Assembly: GCA_003517285.1 (NCBI GenBank)
Contig: DPAW01000367.1
Span: 1,032 to 9,607, forward strand
DNA from: Verrucomicrobiales bacterium
GTDB taxonomy: Bacteria > Verrucomicrobiota > Verrucomicrobiia > Limisphaerales > UBA1100
Direction: 5' to 3'
Length of the DNA stretch: 8,576 bases
Positions 1 to 5,640 of this stretch are shown here, piece after piece. The notes beneath the pieces are model-generated. The model saw only the letters and a list, made by a program, of their open reading frames with translations. It made no database searches and was not told the origin of the DNA. Made by a program: the position numbers and the translations under genes. Each line of letters starts with the position of its first letter. The first letter of the stretch is position 1.

Positions 1-51
1 CGACCTCCTGTTCCCAAAACAGGCGCACTAACCAGGCTGTGCTACGCTCCG
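1..51 (-). tRNA. tRNA-Pro (anticodon UGG), 3' part cut off by the window edge
   Basis: Read on the minus strand from position 51, the sequence gives acceptor strand CGGAGCG, then TA, then a D arm with stem GCAC/GTGC and a loop containing GG. An anticodon stem CCTGT/ACAGG follows, closing the 7-base loop TTTGGGA. The central triplet TGG is anticodon UGG, which reads proline CCN codons. The variable region starts at AGGTCG and the T arm and 3' acceptor strand lie outside the window. Base 37, just after the anticodon, is G, the position methylated by TrmD, which is encoded further along this window. A promoter is visible immediately upstream on the same strand. Confidence is high because the D and anticodon stems pair perfectly. 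Confidence 0.93.
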
Positions 52-60
52 AACGCCCGC

Positions 61-89
61 TTTATATGCTAAGCGGGCTCAGGGCTCAA
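61..89 (-). promoter_or_regulatory. Promoter of tRNA-Pro
   Basis: On the minus strand TTGAGC (89-84) is separated by exactly 17 nt from TATAAA (66-61), a good sigma70-type pair. The -10 box ends 9 nt before the mature tRNA 5' end at 51, so the primary transcript would carry only a few nt of 5' leader. A perfect 8-bp inverted repeat (55-62 with 71-78) brackets the -10 box. The call is from sequence only. Confidence 0.6.
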
Positions 90-101
90 CGACGAATTGA
101 T

Positions 102-130
102 TTGCGCCCCCCATCCGCACCTGTTTAAGT
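102..130 (+). promoter_or_regulatory. Possible promoter of the RhlE-like helicase gene
   Basis: TTGCGC (102-107) lies 17 nt before TTAAGT (125-130), which is a weak -10 box (TTTAAG one base earlier is an alternative). It ends 9 nt before the ATG at 140. If used, the mRNA would have almost no leader. There is no Shine-Dalgarno-like sequence before this ATG. It is weaker than the other promoters called here. Confidence 0.3.
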
Positions 131-139
131 CGCCGCTTT

Positions 140-1381
140 ATGCCATTCAGCAAACTCGGACTTTCCAAAACGGTACTCGAAGGTGTGAAGGCCATGGGCT
201 GGACCGACCCTTCTCCCATCCAATTACGGGCGATTCCGTTGCTGTTGGAGGGCAAAGACGTGATTGGTAGCGCTCAGACCGGTACGGGTAAAACGGGTGC
301 TTTTTCCCTGCCGATCCTGTCGCAATTACCGAAACCTGATGGTACCTCCCGCGTGCTGATTCTGGAGCCGACCCGGGAATTGGCTTCGCAGGTGGAAACA
401 GCTATCCGTGATTACGCGCGGTTTACCGATCATCAAGTGGCGGTCATCTACGGGGGCGTGGGTTACGGCAAACAGGTTGAGGCTCTGAAGAACGGCGTGG
501 ATATTGTTGTGGCTACCCCGGGCCGGTTGCTTGATCATATGCAGCAGGGTTCCGCCAAACTCAAGGGCATCACCCACGTGGTGCTGGATGAGGCCGATCG
601 CATGCTCGACATGGGGTTCTTGCCGGATGTGAAACGCATTCTTGAAAAATGTCCGAAAGATCGCGTCACCGCGCTCTTCAGCGCCACCGTGCCCCCCGAA
701 ATCGAGACGTTGATCTCCTGGGCCATGAACGATCCGGAGACCATCGAGATCGGCATGCGTCGTTCTCCGGCCGAAACGGTGAAGCACGTAATCTATCCGG
801 TGGCCGAGCGACAGAAGACGGATCTGCTGTTCGCCGTGCTCAAGAGTGTGGACTTTGATTCTGCGATTATTTTCTGCCGCACCAAACACGGTGCCGATCG
901 CATTGGCAATCAGTTGAAACGCGAGAATCACGCGGTGGCCATTCTGCACAGCGATCGTACCCAGCGCGATCGCGAGAAATCACTGAAGGGCTTTCGTGAC
1001 GGTAAATTTGAAGTGTTGGTGGCCACCGATATCGCTAGCCGCGGTCTCGATATCTCCGGCGTGAGCCACGTGGTGAACTACGATGTGCCGCAGCATCCGG
1101 AAGATTATGTGCACCGCATCGGCCGCACGGGCCGCGCAGAGGCGACCGGTGATGCGTTTACCTTGATGGTGGCCGAGGACGTGCAGCATGTGGATGCAAT
1201 TGAGCGTTTCATTGGTCAAAAGATCGAACGCGCGAAGTTGGAAGGGTTCGACTACCGCTACACCACGATCCTCGATGAGAAACGCTTTACCGGCGTCAGC
1301 GTGCGCGATCGCAAAATGAAAACCGCCCGCATCGGCAAAGGTCAGCACTTCGGCTTCGGCGGCCGACGCCGGCGGCGTTAG
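140..1381 (+). CDS. DEAD-box ATP-dependent RNA helicase, RhlE-like
   Basis: A 413-residue DEAD-box helicase that should unwind short RNA duplexes using ATP; relatives act in ribosome assembly and mRNA decay. The motif set is complete: Q motif PSPIQ (25-29, Gln28), Walker A AQTGTGKT (45-52), PTRELA (77-82), GG (105-106), TPGR (126-129), DEAD (150-153), SAT (181-183), IIFCRTK (243-249), ATDIASRGLD (295-304) and HRIGRTGR (325-332). After the RecA2 domain there is only a short basic tail ending in GRRRRRR, which could help bind RNA; there is no DbpA-type RNA-binding domain. The HSDRTQRDREK segment (270-280) and the short tail suggest the RhlE group, but assignment within DEAD-box subfamilies is uncertain. 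Its stop codon overlaps the stop of the convergent polX gene by 4 bp, and no terminator lies between them. Confidence 0.95.
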   Translation: MPFSKLGLSKTVLEGVKAMGWTDPSPIQLRAIPLLLEGKDVIGSAQTGTGKTGAFSLPILSQLPKPDGTSRVLILEPTRELASQVETAIRDYARFTDHQVAVIYGGVGYGKQVEALKNGVDIVVATPGRLLDHMQQGSAKLKGITHVVLDEADRMLDMGFLPDVKRILEKCPKDRVTALFSATVPPEIETLISWAMNDPETIEIGMRRSPAETVKHVIYPVAERQKTDLLFAVLKSVDFDSAIIFCRTKHGADRIGNQLKRENHAVAILHSDRTQRDREKSLKGFRDGKFEVLVATDIASRGLDISGVSHVVNYDVPQHPEDYVHRIGRTGRAEATGDAFTLMVAEDVQHVDAIERFIGQKIERAKLEGFDYRYTTILDEKRFTGVSVRDRKMKTARIGKGQHFGFGGRRRRR

Positions 1382-3123
1382 TTTCTTTTTTTTGCCAATT
1401 GCTTCTTCAGCTGCTTCAACGGCAGCGTGTTCACCACATCCTCCTTGGCGAGCCAGCCTTTGCGGGCGATGGCGGTGCCGATTCTCAGGAAGCCGGCGTG
1501 TTCGGCGCGATGGGCGTCGCAGTTTATTACGCATTTCACGCCGCGGCTTTTGGCGTATTGCCAGTGGCGCCAGTCGAGGTCGAGGCGGTAGGGATTGGCA
1601 TTGAGCTCAATCCACGTGCCGGTCTCGGCGCAGGCGTCGATGACGGCTTGTTGGTTAAGCTTTTGCGGCGCGCGTTCCAGCAGCAGTCGTCCGCTGAGAT
1701 GGCCGAGCATGTGAACGTGCGGGTTTTCGGCGGCGGCAATGAGGCGCTTGGTGTTGTCCTTTTCATCACTGCCGGCCACGTGCAGGCTGGCGACCACGAC
1801 TTCCAATTGCGCAAGGAGGTCGTCCTTAAAATCGAGCCCCTTTTTGAGGACATCCACCTCGATGCCGCTGAGAAGGCGGAAGGAGTTCCCGTCGTCCTCA
1901 AGCTTCTGATTGACCGCGGCAATTTCCTTGAGTTGTTTTTCAACACGCGCTTCGTCGAGGCCGTTGGCCTGAAAGGATGCCTTGGAATGGTCGGTGACAG
2001 CCCAATAGGCGAGGCCGAGGCCGCTCATATGTTCGGCAATTTCCTCGGGGCTTTCGTGGCCGTCGCTCCAATTGCTGTGATTGTGCAGAGAGCCTTTGAG
2101 GTCGGTCCATTCAATGAGGCGCGGGATCTCTCCGTTCTCCGCGGCGTCGAATTCCCCTCGATCCTCGCGTAATTCCGGGGGTACGTAGGTGAGGTCCAGC
2201 GCGGCAAATATGTCTTCCTCCGTTTTGCAGTCCAGCCGCAGTTCGGGATCGCGTGTCTCCTCGGTACTTTTGAACAGGCCGTATTCGTTGAGGCGCAGAC
2301 CGCGGTCGATGGCGCGTTGGCGCATTACGATGTTGTGCTCTTTGCTGCCGGTGAAATACGCCAGCGCACTGGCGAACTCGGAATCTTCCACCACGCGCAG
2401 ATCGGCCTGAATGCCGCCCTCGAGCAACACGCTGGCCTTGGTGCCGCCGGCGGCGAGCACGCTGAGAATGCCGTCACGCGTGGTGAAGGTCTCGATGATG
2501 TCCGCGCTGTCCTTGGCGGACACGAGAAAATCAATGTCGCCGCTCACCTCTTTGCCGCGCCGTAAACTGCCGGCGATGTCGCAGCGGATCACGTCCGGGT
2601 GACTGCGCAGATCGTTAAGGATCGGTTCGGCGGCAATCAGCATCTTGTGCCGGTGATGATGGCTGGCGTGCTGGCGCTTGAACGCGATGCTCTCGAGAAT
2701 TTTCTCCTCACTCTTTTTGCCAAACCCATCCAGCTCGGCCACTTGGCCCGCTTCACAGGCAGCTTCCAGCGCCTCGATGGATTCGATGCCGAGCTTGTCA
2801 TGGAGGGCCTTGACCTTCTTCGGGCCCATCCCTTGTACATCGAGCATCTCGATGAGGCCGGGGGGGATGGAGGCTTTCAGCGTGTTGTAATATTCCAGTT
2901 CGCCGGTCTCAACCAGCTCTGTGATTTTCTCAACCAACGCCTTGCCGATGCCTTTCACTTCGCCAAGGCGTTCTTCTTGGATGAGCGTTTCTAGCGGCTC
3001 GGTGAGACCTTCCAGCGTGCGCGCGCCATTGACGTAGGCGCGGGTCTTGAACGGATTCTCCCCTTTGAGCTCGAGTAAGATCCCAATTTCTTTTAGCACT
3101 TCGGCAACCGCGTCCTTATCCAT
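1378..3123 (-). CDS. polX: Family X DNA polymerase with C-terminal PHP exonuclease domain
   Basis: A 581-residue bacterial PolX, close in size to the B. subtilis enzyme (about 570). Family members fill short gaps in base-excision repair, and the PHP domain gives a metal-dependent 3'-5' exonuclease. The N-terminal 8-kDa-like region with helix-hairpin-helix elements is at about 1-150 (EVKGIGKALVEKI at 55-67, VQGMGPKKV at 96-104, LDGFGKKSEEKI at 131-142). The palm has AGSLRRG (184-190), the metal-binding pair Asp196/Asp198 in SGDIDFLV, and Asp241 in QADLRV. FTGSKEHN (257-264) is typical of PolX. The PHP domain from about 342 shows HNH (347-349), TDHS (377-380), GIEVD (420-424), SLHV (446-449), GHLSG (474-478) and CDAH (535-538). 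A His-rich stretch, HASHHHRH (152-159), links the helix-hairpin-helix region and palm. The ATG at 3123 has a weak AAGG about 8 nt upstream; TATAAG (3173-3168) is a possible -10 box without a good -35. Confidence 0.96.
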   Translation of the reverse strand: MDKDAVAEVLKEIGILLELKGENPFKTRAYVNGARTLEGLTEPLETLIQEERLGEVKGIGKALVEKITELVETGELEYYNTLKASIPPGLIEMLDVQGMGPKKVKALHDKLGIESIEALEAACEAGQVAELDGFGKKSEEKILESIAFKRQHASHHHRHKMLIAAEPILNDLRSHPDVIRCDIAGSLRRGKEVSGDIDFLVSAKDSADIIETFTTRDGILSVLAAGGTKASVLLEGGIQADLRVVEDSEFASALAYFTGSKEHNIVMRQRAIDRGLRLNEYGLFKSTEETRDPELRLDCKTEEDIFAALDLTYVPPELREDRGEFDAAENGEIPRLIEWTDLKGSLHNHSNWSDGHESPEEIAEHMSGLGLAYWAVTDHSKASFQANGLDEARVEKQLKEIAAVNQKLEDDGNSFRLLSGIEVDVLKKGLDFKDDLLAQLEVVVASLHVAGSDEKDNTKRLIAAAENPHVHMLGHLSGRLLLERAPQKLNQQAVIDACAETGTWIELNANPYRLDLDWRHWQYAKSRGVKCVINCDAHRAEHAGFLRIGTAIARKGWLAKEDVVNTLPLKQLKKQLAKKRN

Positions 3124-3138
3124 GGGCAGACCTTGATG

Positions 3139-3153
3139 ACGGAGTTCCTCCGT
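3139..3153. repeat. Small inverted repeat in the polX 5' untranslated region
   Basis: ACGGAG-TTC-CTCCGT is a perfect 6-bp inverted repeat with a 3-nt loop, 16-30 nt upstream of the polX ATG. On the polX strand the hairpin holds GGAGG, the only strong Shine-Dalgarno-like string near the gene. It is too far from the ATG to act in the usual way, and no start codon stands at the right distance from it. Its role is unknown and it may be chance. Confidence 0.4.
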
Positions 3154-3198
3154 TTTGGCAATGCGGCCTTATACGCAATGGGCCGCCCTCTCGATTCA

Positions 3199-3226
3199 TT
3201 GACGTCGAGAAAATTGAAGGTAAACT
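3199..3226 (+). promoter_or_regulatory. Promoter of the rhodanese lipoprotein gene, probably leaderless
   Basis: TTGACG (3199-3204; 5 of 6 matches to the -35 consensus) lies 16 nt before TAAACT (3221-3226). Only 7 nt separate the -10 box from the ATG at 3234, so transcription should start at or next to the start codon. The 14 nt at 3219-3232 match the rpsP promoter (5577-5590) at 12 positions. It lies in the 110-bp divergent gap shared with polX. Confidence 0.55.
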
Positions 3227-3233
3227 CCTGCCG

Positions 3234-3689
3234 ATGAAATTCTTGTTGTTGGCGTTGATGGTGGTGTGGATGGGGTGCGGTAATAGCGAGCTGGAGGTGC
3301 CGATGCCGTCCGCTGTAAACAACGAAACCGAGGACAAGGCACCTGCGCCGACCGAGCATACCCAGGATTCACTTGAAACGATTCAGGAACGGCTGGCGAA
3401 CAACGAGGCCATTCTGCTGGATGTGCGTGAACAGGATGAATGGGATTTGGGGCACCTCAAAGATGCTGTGTTGGCACCCTTATCGGTGTTGGAAGAGGGG
3501 GTAGGGGATGAGGGCTTTGACGCTCTGCTCGGGAAGCTCTCCAAAGATAAGATCATTTATTGCCACTGCGTCTCGGGCGGACGCGTGATGCCGGCTTCTA
3601 AGATTCTGCACCAACAGGGCTACGATGTGCGCCCGCTCAAGCCGGGCTACGACGATCTGGTTGAGTCCGGATTCGAGGACGTTGAGTAG
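3234..3689 (+). CDS. Rhodanese-domain lipoprotein
   Basis: A 151-residue protein with a short hydrophobic signal (2-13) followed by Cys15 in WMGC, which resembles a lipoprotein processing site, although W-M at -3/-2 is not ideal. Residues 16-45 form an acidic, Pro-rich linker and a single rhodanese domain covers about 47-149. LLDVREQDEWDLGHLKDA (61-78) is the conserved N-terminal part of the fold. The active-site loop is CVSGGR, with Cys112 as the persulfide-carrying nucleophile and Arg117 closing the loop. The mature protein would sit in the periplasm or on the outer membrane and could transfer sulfane sulfur or handle thiols there; its substrate cannot be told from sequence. Gly follows the lipidated Cys, so there is no Asp retention signal. 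The ATG is favoured because it starts the signal peptide and sits 7 nt after a promoter. It appears to be transcribed alone, with a hairpin terminator downstream. Confidence 0.88.
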   Translation: MKFLLLALMVVWMGCGNSELEVPMPSAVNNETEDKAPAPTEHTQDSLETIQERLANNEAILLDVREQDEWDLGHLKDAVLAPLSVLEEGVGDEGFDALLGKLSKDKIIYCHCVSGGRVMPASKILHQQGYDVRPLKPGYDDLVESGFEDVE

Positions 3690-3701
3690 CATGAATTCAA
3701 T

Positions 3702-3719
3702 CCACTGCCTCGGCAGTGG
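3702..3719 (+). repeat. Perfect hairpin after the rhodanese gene
   Basis: CCACTGCC (3702-3709) and GGCAGTGG (3712-3719) are exact inverted copies, giving a 7-8 bp stem 12 nt after the rhodanese stop codon. There is no T-run directly after it; it abuts the longer wobble-rich hairpin at 3721-3772, so both may form one tandem 3' structure. Confidence 0.6.
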
Positions 3720-3720
3720 G

Positions 3721-3780
3721 CGTCGTCGTCGTCATCGTCGCCAATCCGTTGGCGGAGGGGGCGGCGGCGGCGATTTTTCT
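3721..3780 (+). terminator. Long wobble-rich hairpin plus T-run, probable intrinsic terminator of the rhodanese gene
   Basis: Bases 3721-3744 (a CGT/GTC repeat followed by CGCCAA) pair with 3749-3772 (TTGGCG followed by a GGC repeat) around the loop TCCG. Of 24 positions, 16 are Watson-Crick, 6 are G-U and 2 are purine-purine mismatches (3737/3756 and 3734/3759). The stem is followed by A, then TTTTT (3774-3778) and CTT. The many G-U pairs mean the fold forms well only in RNA copied in the + direction, as expected for a terminator of the upstream gene. The thiD promoter begins just 6 nt later. Confidence 0.6.
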
Positions 3781-3785
3781 TAATC

Positions 3786-3814
3786 CTGAAAAATCTAATG
3801 ATCAGTGCTATCAT
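3786..3814 (+). promoter_or_regulatory. Promoter of thiD, probably leaderless
   Basis: CTGAAA (3786-3791; 4 of 6) is 17 nt before TATCAT (3809-3814; 5 of 6), which also carries an extended TGn motif (3806-3808). The -10 box ends 6 nt before the GTG at 3821. This supports 3821 as the thiD start and rules against an upstream start inside the terminator. Confidence 0.55.
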
Positions 3815-3820
3815 TTGCAC

Positions 3821-4576
3821 GTGCCTGTGAAACGTCAGCCGATCGCCTTAACCCTTGCCGGAGTGGACTCCAGCGGTGGGGCCGGTGTGGTGGTGGATAT
3901 GGCCACCTTCACCGCCTTTGGTGTGCAGGGCAAATGCGTAGTCACCGCCGTGACCGCGCAATCGAGTAAGGCCGTTTGGGGTGTGCAAGGAACGCGGCCG
4001 GCCATCATTACTGCGCAGTTGGAAGCCGCTTTCAGTGAACGCCCGCCTGTAGTCGCCAAGAGTGGCATGTTGCATTCGAGTGGCGTGGTGGAGGCAGTGG
4101 CAGAGTTTTGGGATCAGCGACGCACGCCGTTGGTGGTTGATCCGGTGTTGGCGTCCTCCAGTGGTACGACGTTGCTCAACCCGGCGGGCGTGCGGGCGTT
4201 GAAACGGCGTTTGCTGCCGCTGGCCAAAGTTGTGACACCTAATGTGCCCGAGGCGGAGGCGTTATCCGGAATGTTCATTAAATCATCCGAAGACATGCGC
4301 CAAGCCGCTCGTGCGATTCATGAAATGTATGGATGCGCCGCGGTGATCACCGGCGGGCATTTGCGCGGAAAAGAAATTTTGGAGGTGCTGTACGATGGCC
4401 GCGATGAATACGAGTTTGCTGCCCCACGACTGCGTGGCGGTCCTTGGCGCGGTACAGGATGTCGGTTTGCTTCTGCGGTGGCTGCGGAACTGGCTCACGG
4501 CAATTCTCTGTCGGCTGCTGTCGGTGAGGCCACGCAATGGGTGAGCGCTGCGCTTGCTAAAATCAAGGGCCGGTAA
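3821..4576 (+). CDS. thiD: Hydroxymethylpyrimidine/phosphomethylpyrimidine kinase
   Basis: ThiD phosphorylates hydroxymethylpyrimidine and then its monophosphate, giving the pyrimidine diphosphate used to make thiamin phosphate in the cytoplasm. The 251-residue product has the ribokinase-like family pattern: LAGVDSSGGAG (12-22), VTAVTAQSS (41-49, whose Gln47 matches the pyrimidine-contacting Gln), SGMLHSS (81-87), VVDPVLASSSG (105-115), TPNVPEAEALSG (139-150), TGGH (177-180) and the phosphate-binding GTGC (211-214). Two positions differ from the usual ThiD text: KGGH reads TGGH and HGTGC reads RGTGC. Most of the active site is intact, so activity is likely, though pyridoxal kinase side activity is possible. 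The frame stays open back to 3716, but that part encodes the upstream hairpin and resembles no ThiD sequence. GTG 3821 is preferred; GTG 3827 is the alternative. No other thiamin gene or TPP riboswitch is visible nearby. Confidence 0.9.
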   Translation: MPVKRQPIALTLAGVDSSGGAGVVVDMATFTAFGVQGKCVVTAVTAQSSKAVWGVQGTRPAIITAQLEAAFSERPPVVAKSGMLHSSGVVEAVAEFWDQRRTPLVVDPVLASSSGTTLLNPAGVRALKRRLLPLAKVVTPNVPEAEALSGMFIKSSEDMRQAARAIHEMYGCAAVITGGHLRGKEILEVLYDGRDEYEFAAPRLRGGPWRGTGCRFASAVAAELAHGNSLSAAVGEATQWVSAALAKIKGR

Positions 4577-4599
4577 GGCACTGCTCGCTGGACACGCTT

Positions 4600-5532
4600 G
4601 TGCTTTGCCCGCAGGCTGCGGGCGTGCGAATCGGGCTGATCTTCAATCCCACCGCTCAAGGCGACAAAGCACGGTTTCTCCAGCAGCAGCTGGATGAAAT
4701 CCGTAACGAATGTGTGCTGATGCCGACGGAAGGGCCGGGGCATGCGGAGGTGTTGGCGGAGGAGGCGGTGGCCGATGGCTGCGAGGTGGTGGTGGCCGCC
4801 GGCGGAGATGGCACGATTCAGGAGGTGAGCAACGGATTGGTGCGTCATCCCGAGGGGCTAGAAAAAATAGCGTTGGCTGTGTTGCCTTTGGGGACGGTGA
4901 ATGTGTTGGCGCGCGAGTTGCGTATCCCGTTGGATTTCGATTCGGCTTGGCGCGTGATCCAGCAGGGCGTGACGAGTTGGGTGGATTTGCCTTGGATTGA
5001 TTTCCAGAAGGACGGTCAGGCGCAACGTCGATGTTTCCCGGCGTTGGCCGGGGCGGGCATGGACGCGCGGGCCTGTGAGCTAGTGCAGTGGGAAACGAAA
5101 AAGATGTCTGGCCAATTTGCCTATCTGCTGGCTGGTCTTGAGACGTTACGGGAGGACTTACCGACCTTTACGGTGCAGACGCCGGAGAAGACCGTGCCCA
5201 GTGCGGATTTGGTGATGTTCGGGAATGGTCACATGTATGGCGGGTCGTTTGATATTTTCCCACATGCGAGTTTGGTTGATGGCAAGCTGGACGCTATTGT
5301 GGTGGAGCGCGTGGCCGCCTGGCGTTTCCCGGAGTACACGCAGGCCATTCTCACAGGCAATTTACCTGGCCTAGACGGGGTGCATTACCTACAAAGCTCG
5401 GAGTTTGAGCTAATACCCCACGAAAACCGCCGGGTACCGGTTCAACTCGATGGGGATACGATGGGGGAATTGCCCGGAAAAATCACCGTTGAGCCAAAGG
5501 CCCTGCGAATCGTGCTTCCGGCGAGGGAATAG
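4600..5532 (+). CDS. Diacylglycerol kinase-family lipid kinase (YegS/DgkB type)
   Basis: A soluble lipid kinase of the DAGK catalytic family, likely to phosphorylate diacylglycerol or a related lipid at the inner face of the membrane. Seen in 310 residues: IGLIFNPTAQGDK (11-23) as the first strand and nucleotide-binding loop, AAGGDGTIQE (66-75) with the diagnostic GGDGT, LPLGTVNVLARELRIP (95-110), GAGMDA (151-156), and the C-terminal QLDGD (282-286) where relatives have DGE. There is no membrane segment. The start is unclear: GTG 4600 gives 310 residues and GTG 4624 gives 302, beginning right before VRIGLIFNP. AGG 8 nt before 4624 favours the later start slightly, but a perfect hairpin (4607-4623) abuts it. 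The gene begins 23 nt after thiD and probably shares its transcript. The exact lipid substrate is not determinable here. Confidence 0.9.
   Translation: MLCPQAAGVRIGLIFNPTAQGDKARFLQQQLDEIRNECVLMPTEGPGHAEVLAEEAVADGCEVVVAAGGDGTIQEVSNGLVRHPEGLEKIALAVLPLGTVNVLARELRIPLDFDSAWRVIQQGVTSWVDLPWIDFQKDGQAQRRCFPALAGAGMDARACELVQWETKKMSGQFAYLLAGLETLREDLPTFTVQTPEKTVPSADLVMFGNGHMYGGSFDIFPHASLVDGKLDAIVVERVAAWRFPEYTQAILTGNLPGLDGVHYLQSSEFELIPHENRRVPVQLDGDTMGELPGKITVEPKALRIVLPARE
4607..4623 (+). repeat. Perfect hairpin at the start of the lipid kinase gene
   Basis: GCCCGCAG (4607-4614), one G, then CTGCGGGC (4616-4623) is a perfect GC-rich inverted repeat that would fold as at least a 7-bp stem with a 3-nt loop. 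It ends at the base before GTG 4624 and starts 7 nt after GTG 4600. In RNA it would contain the only AGG near either start and could limit ribosome loading. Confidence 0.5.
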
Positions 5533-5543
5533 GCCAAAAATAA

Positions 5544-5571
5544 CGCAAAAGAGGTCTTGCATTCTTTTGCG
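5544..5571. repeat. Inverted repeat overlapping the rpsP promoter
   Basis: CGCAAAAGA (5544-5552) and TCTTTTGCG (5563-5571) are perfect 9-bp inverted copies around a 10-nt spacer containing the proposed -35 box. It begins 12 nt after the lipid kinase stop codon. No T-run follows on the + strand, so it is a poor terminator for the upstream gene in that direction; an operator is a reasonable alternative. Confidence 0.55.
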
Positions 5572-5584
5572 GGCTTGGTAAATT
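5557..5584 (+). promoter_or_regulatory. Promoter of the rpsP operon
   Basis: TTGCAT (5557-5562) lies 16 nt before TAAATT (5579-5584). The -10 region is embedded in 14 nt (5577-5590) that match the rhodanese promoter at 12 positions with the same 16-nt spacer. Transcription would begin near 5591, leaving about a 50-nt leader before the rpsP ATG, unlike the leaderless promoters elsewhere in the window. Confidence 0.5.
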
Positions 5585-5599
5585 CCCGCCCCTTTTCAC

Positions 5600-5637
5600 G
5601 GGTTATGGTCGCAAACGGCCACCCTAATGGATTTTTT
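5600..5637 (+). promoter_or_regulatory. Structured leader of the rpsP operon mRNA (candidate)
   Basis: GGGT (5600-5603) pairs with ACCC (5621-5624). Inside it GGTCG (5607-5611) pairs with CGGCC (5616-5620) with one G-U pair and a CAAA loop, leaving TAT (5604-5606) as a one-sided bulge. Six Ts follow at 5632-5637, 7 nt after the stem and just before the ATG. A bulged hairpin in a ribosomal protein leader suggests possible autoregulation or attenuation, but I do not recognise it as a named family. Confidence 0.35.
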
Positions 5638-5640
5638 GTC

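Noticed and set aside
326..949. 207-codon open frame on the minus strand opposite the helicase
   Set aside because: It is antisense to the conserved helicase motifs and its translation resembles no known protein family.
140..1381. Frequent GATCGC strings in the helicase gene as a dispersed motif
   Set aside because: They lie mostly on Asp-Arg codon pairs in a protein rich in such pairs and show no regular spacing outside codons.
1399..2172. 257-codon open frame on the + strand opposite polX
   Set aside because: It is an antisense shadow of the polX PHP domain in GC-rich DNA, with no recognisable motif, and polX has its full catalytic set on the other strand.
3721..3772. CRISPR or simple-sequence satellite
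   Set aside because: The triplet repeats are short and imperfect and pair with each other as hairpin arms; there are no repeat-spacer units.
3716..3820. Upstream extension of the thiD reading frame (35 codons from GTG 3716)
   Set aside because: The extra residues (Val- and Ala-rich) are the translation of a hairpin terminator and of the thiD promoter, and match nothing in ThiD proteins; homology begins right after GTG 3821.
3690..3820. TPP riboswitch before thiD
   Set aside because: The gap is filled by tandem hairpins ending in a T-run and by a promoter abutting the start codon; no CUGAGA-type thi box with the required paired arms is visible.
5544..5571. Intrinsic terminator for the lipid kinase gene on the + strand
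   Set aside because: The stem is followed by GGGCTTGG rather than a T-run; a T-rich stretch exists only in the opposite orientation, where no gene feeds into it.
5557..5640. Upstream extension of the rpsP reading frame
   Set aside because: S16 homology begins at ATG 5641; the upstream codons coincide with the promoter and leader structure.
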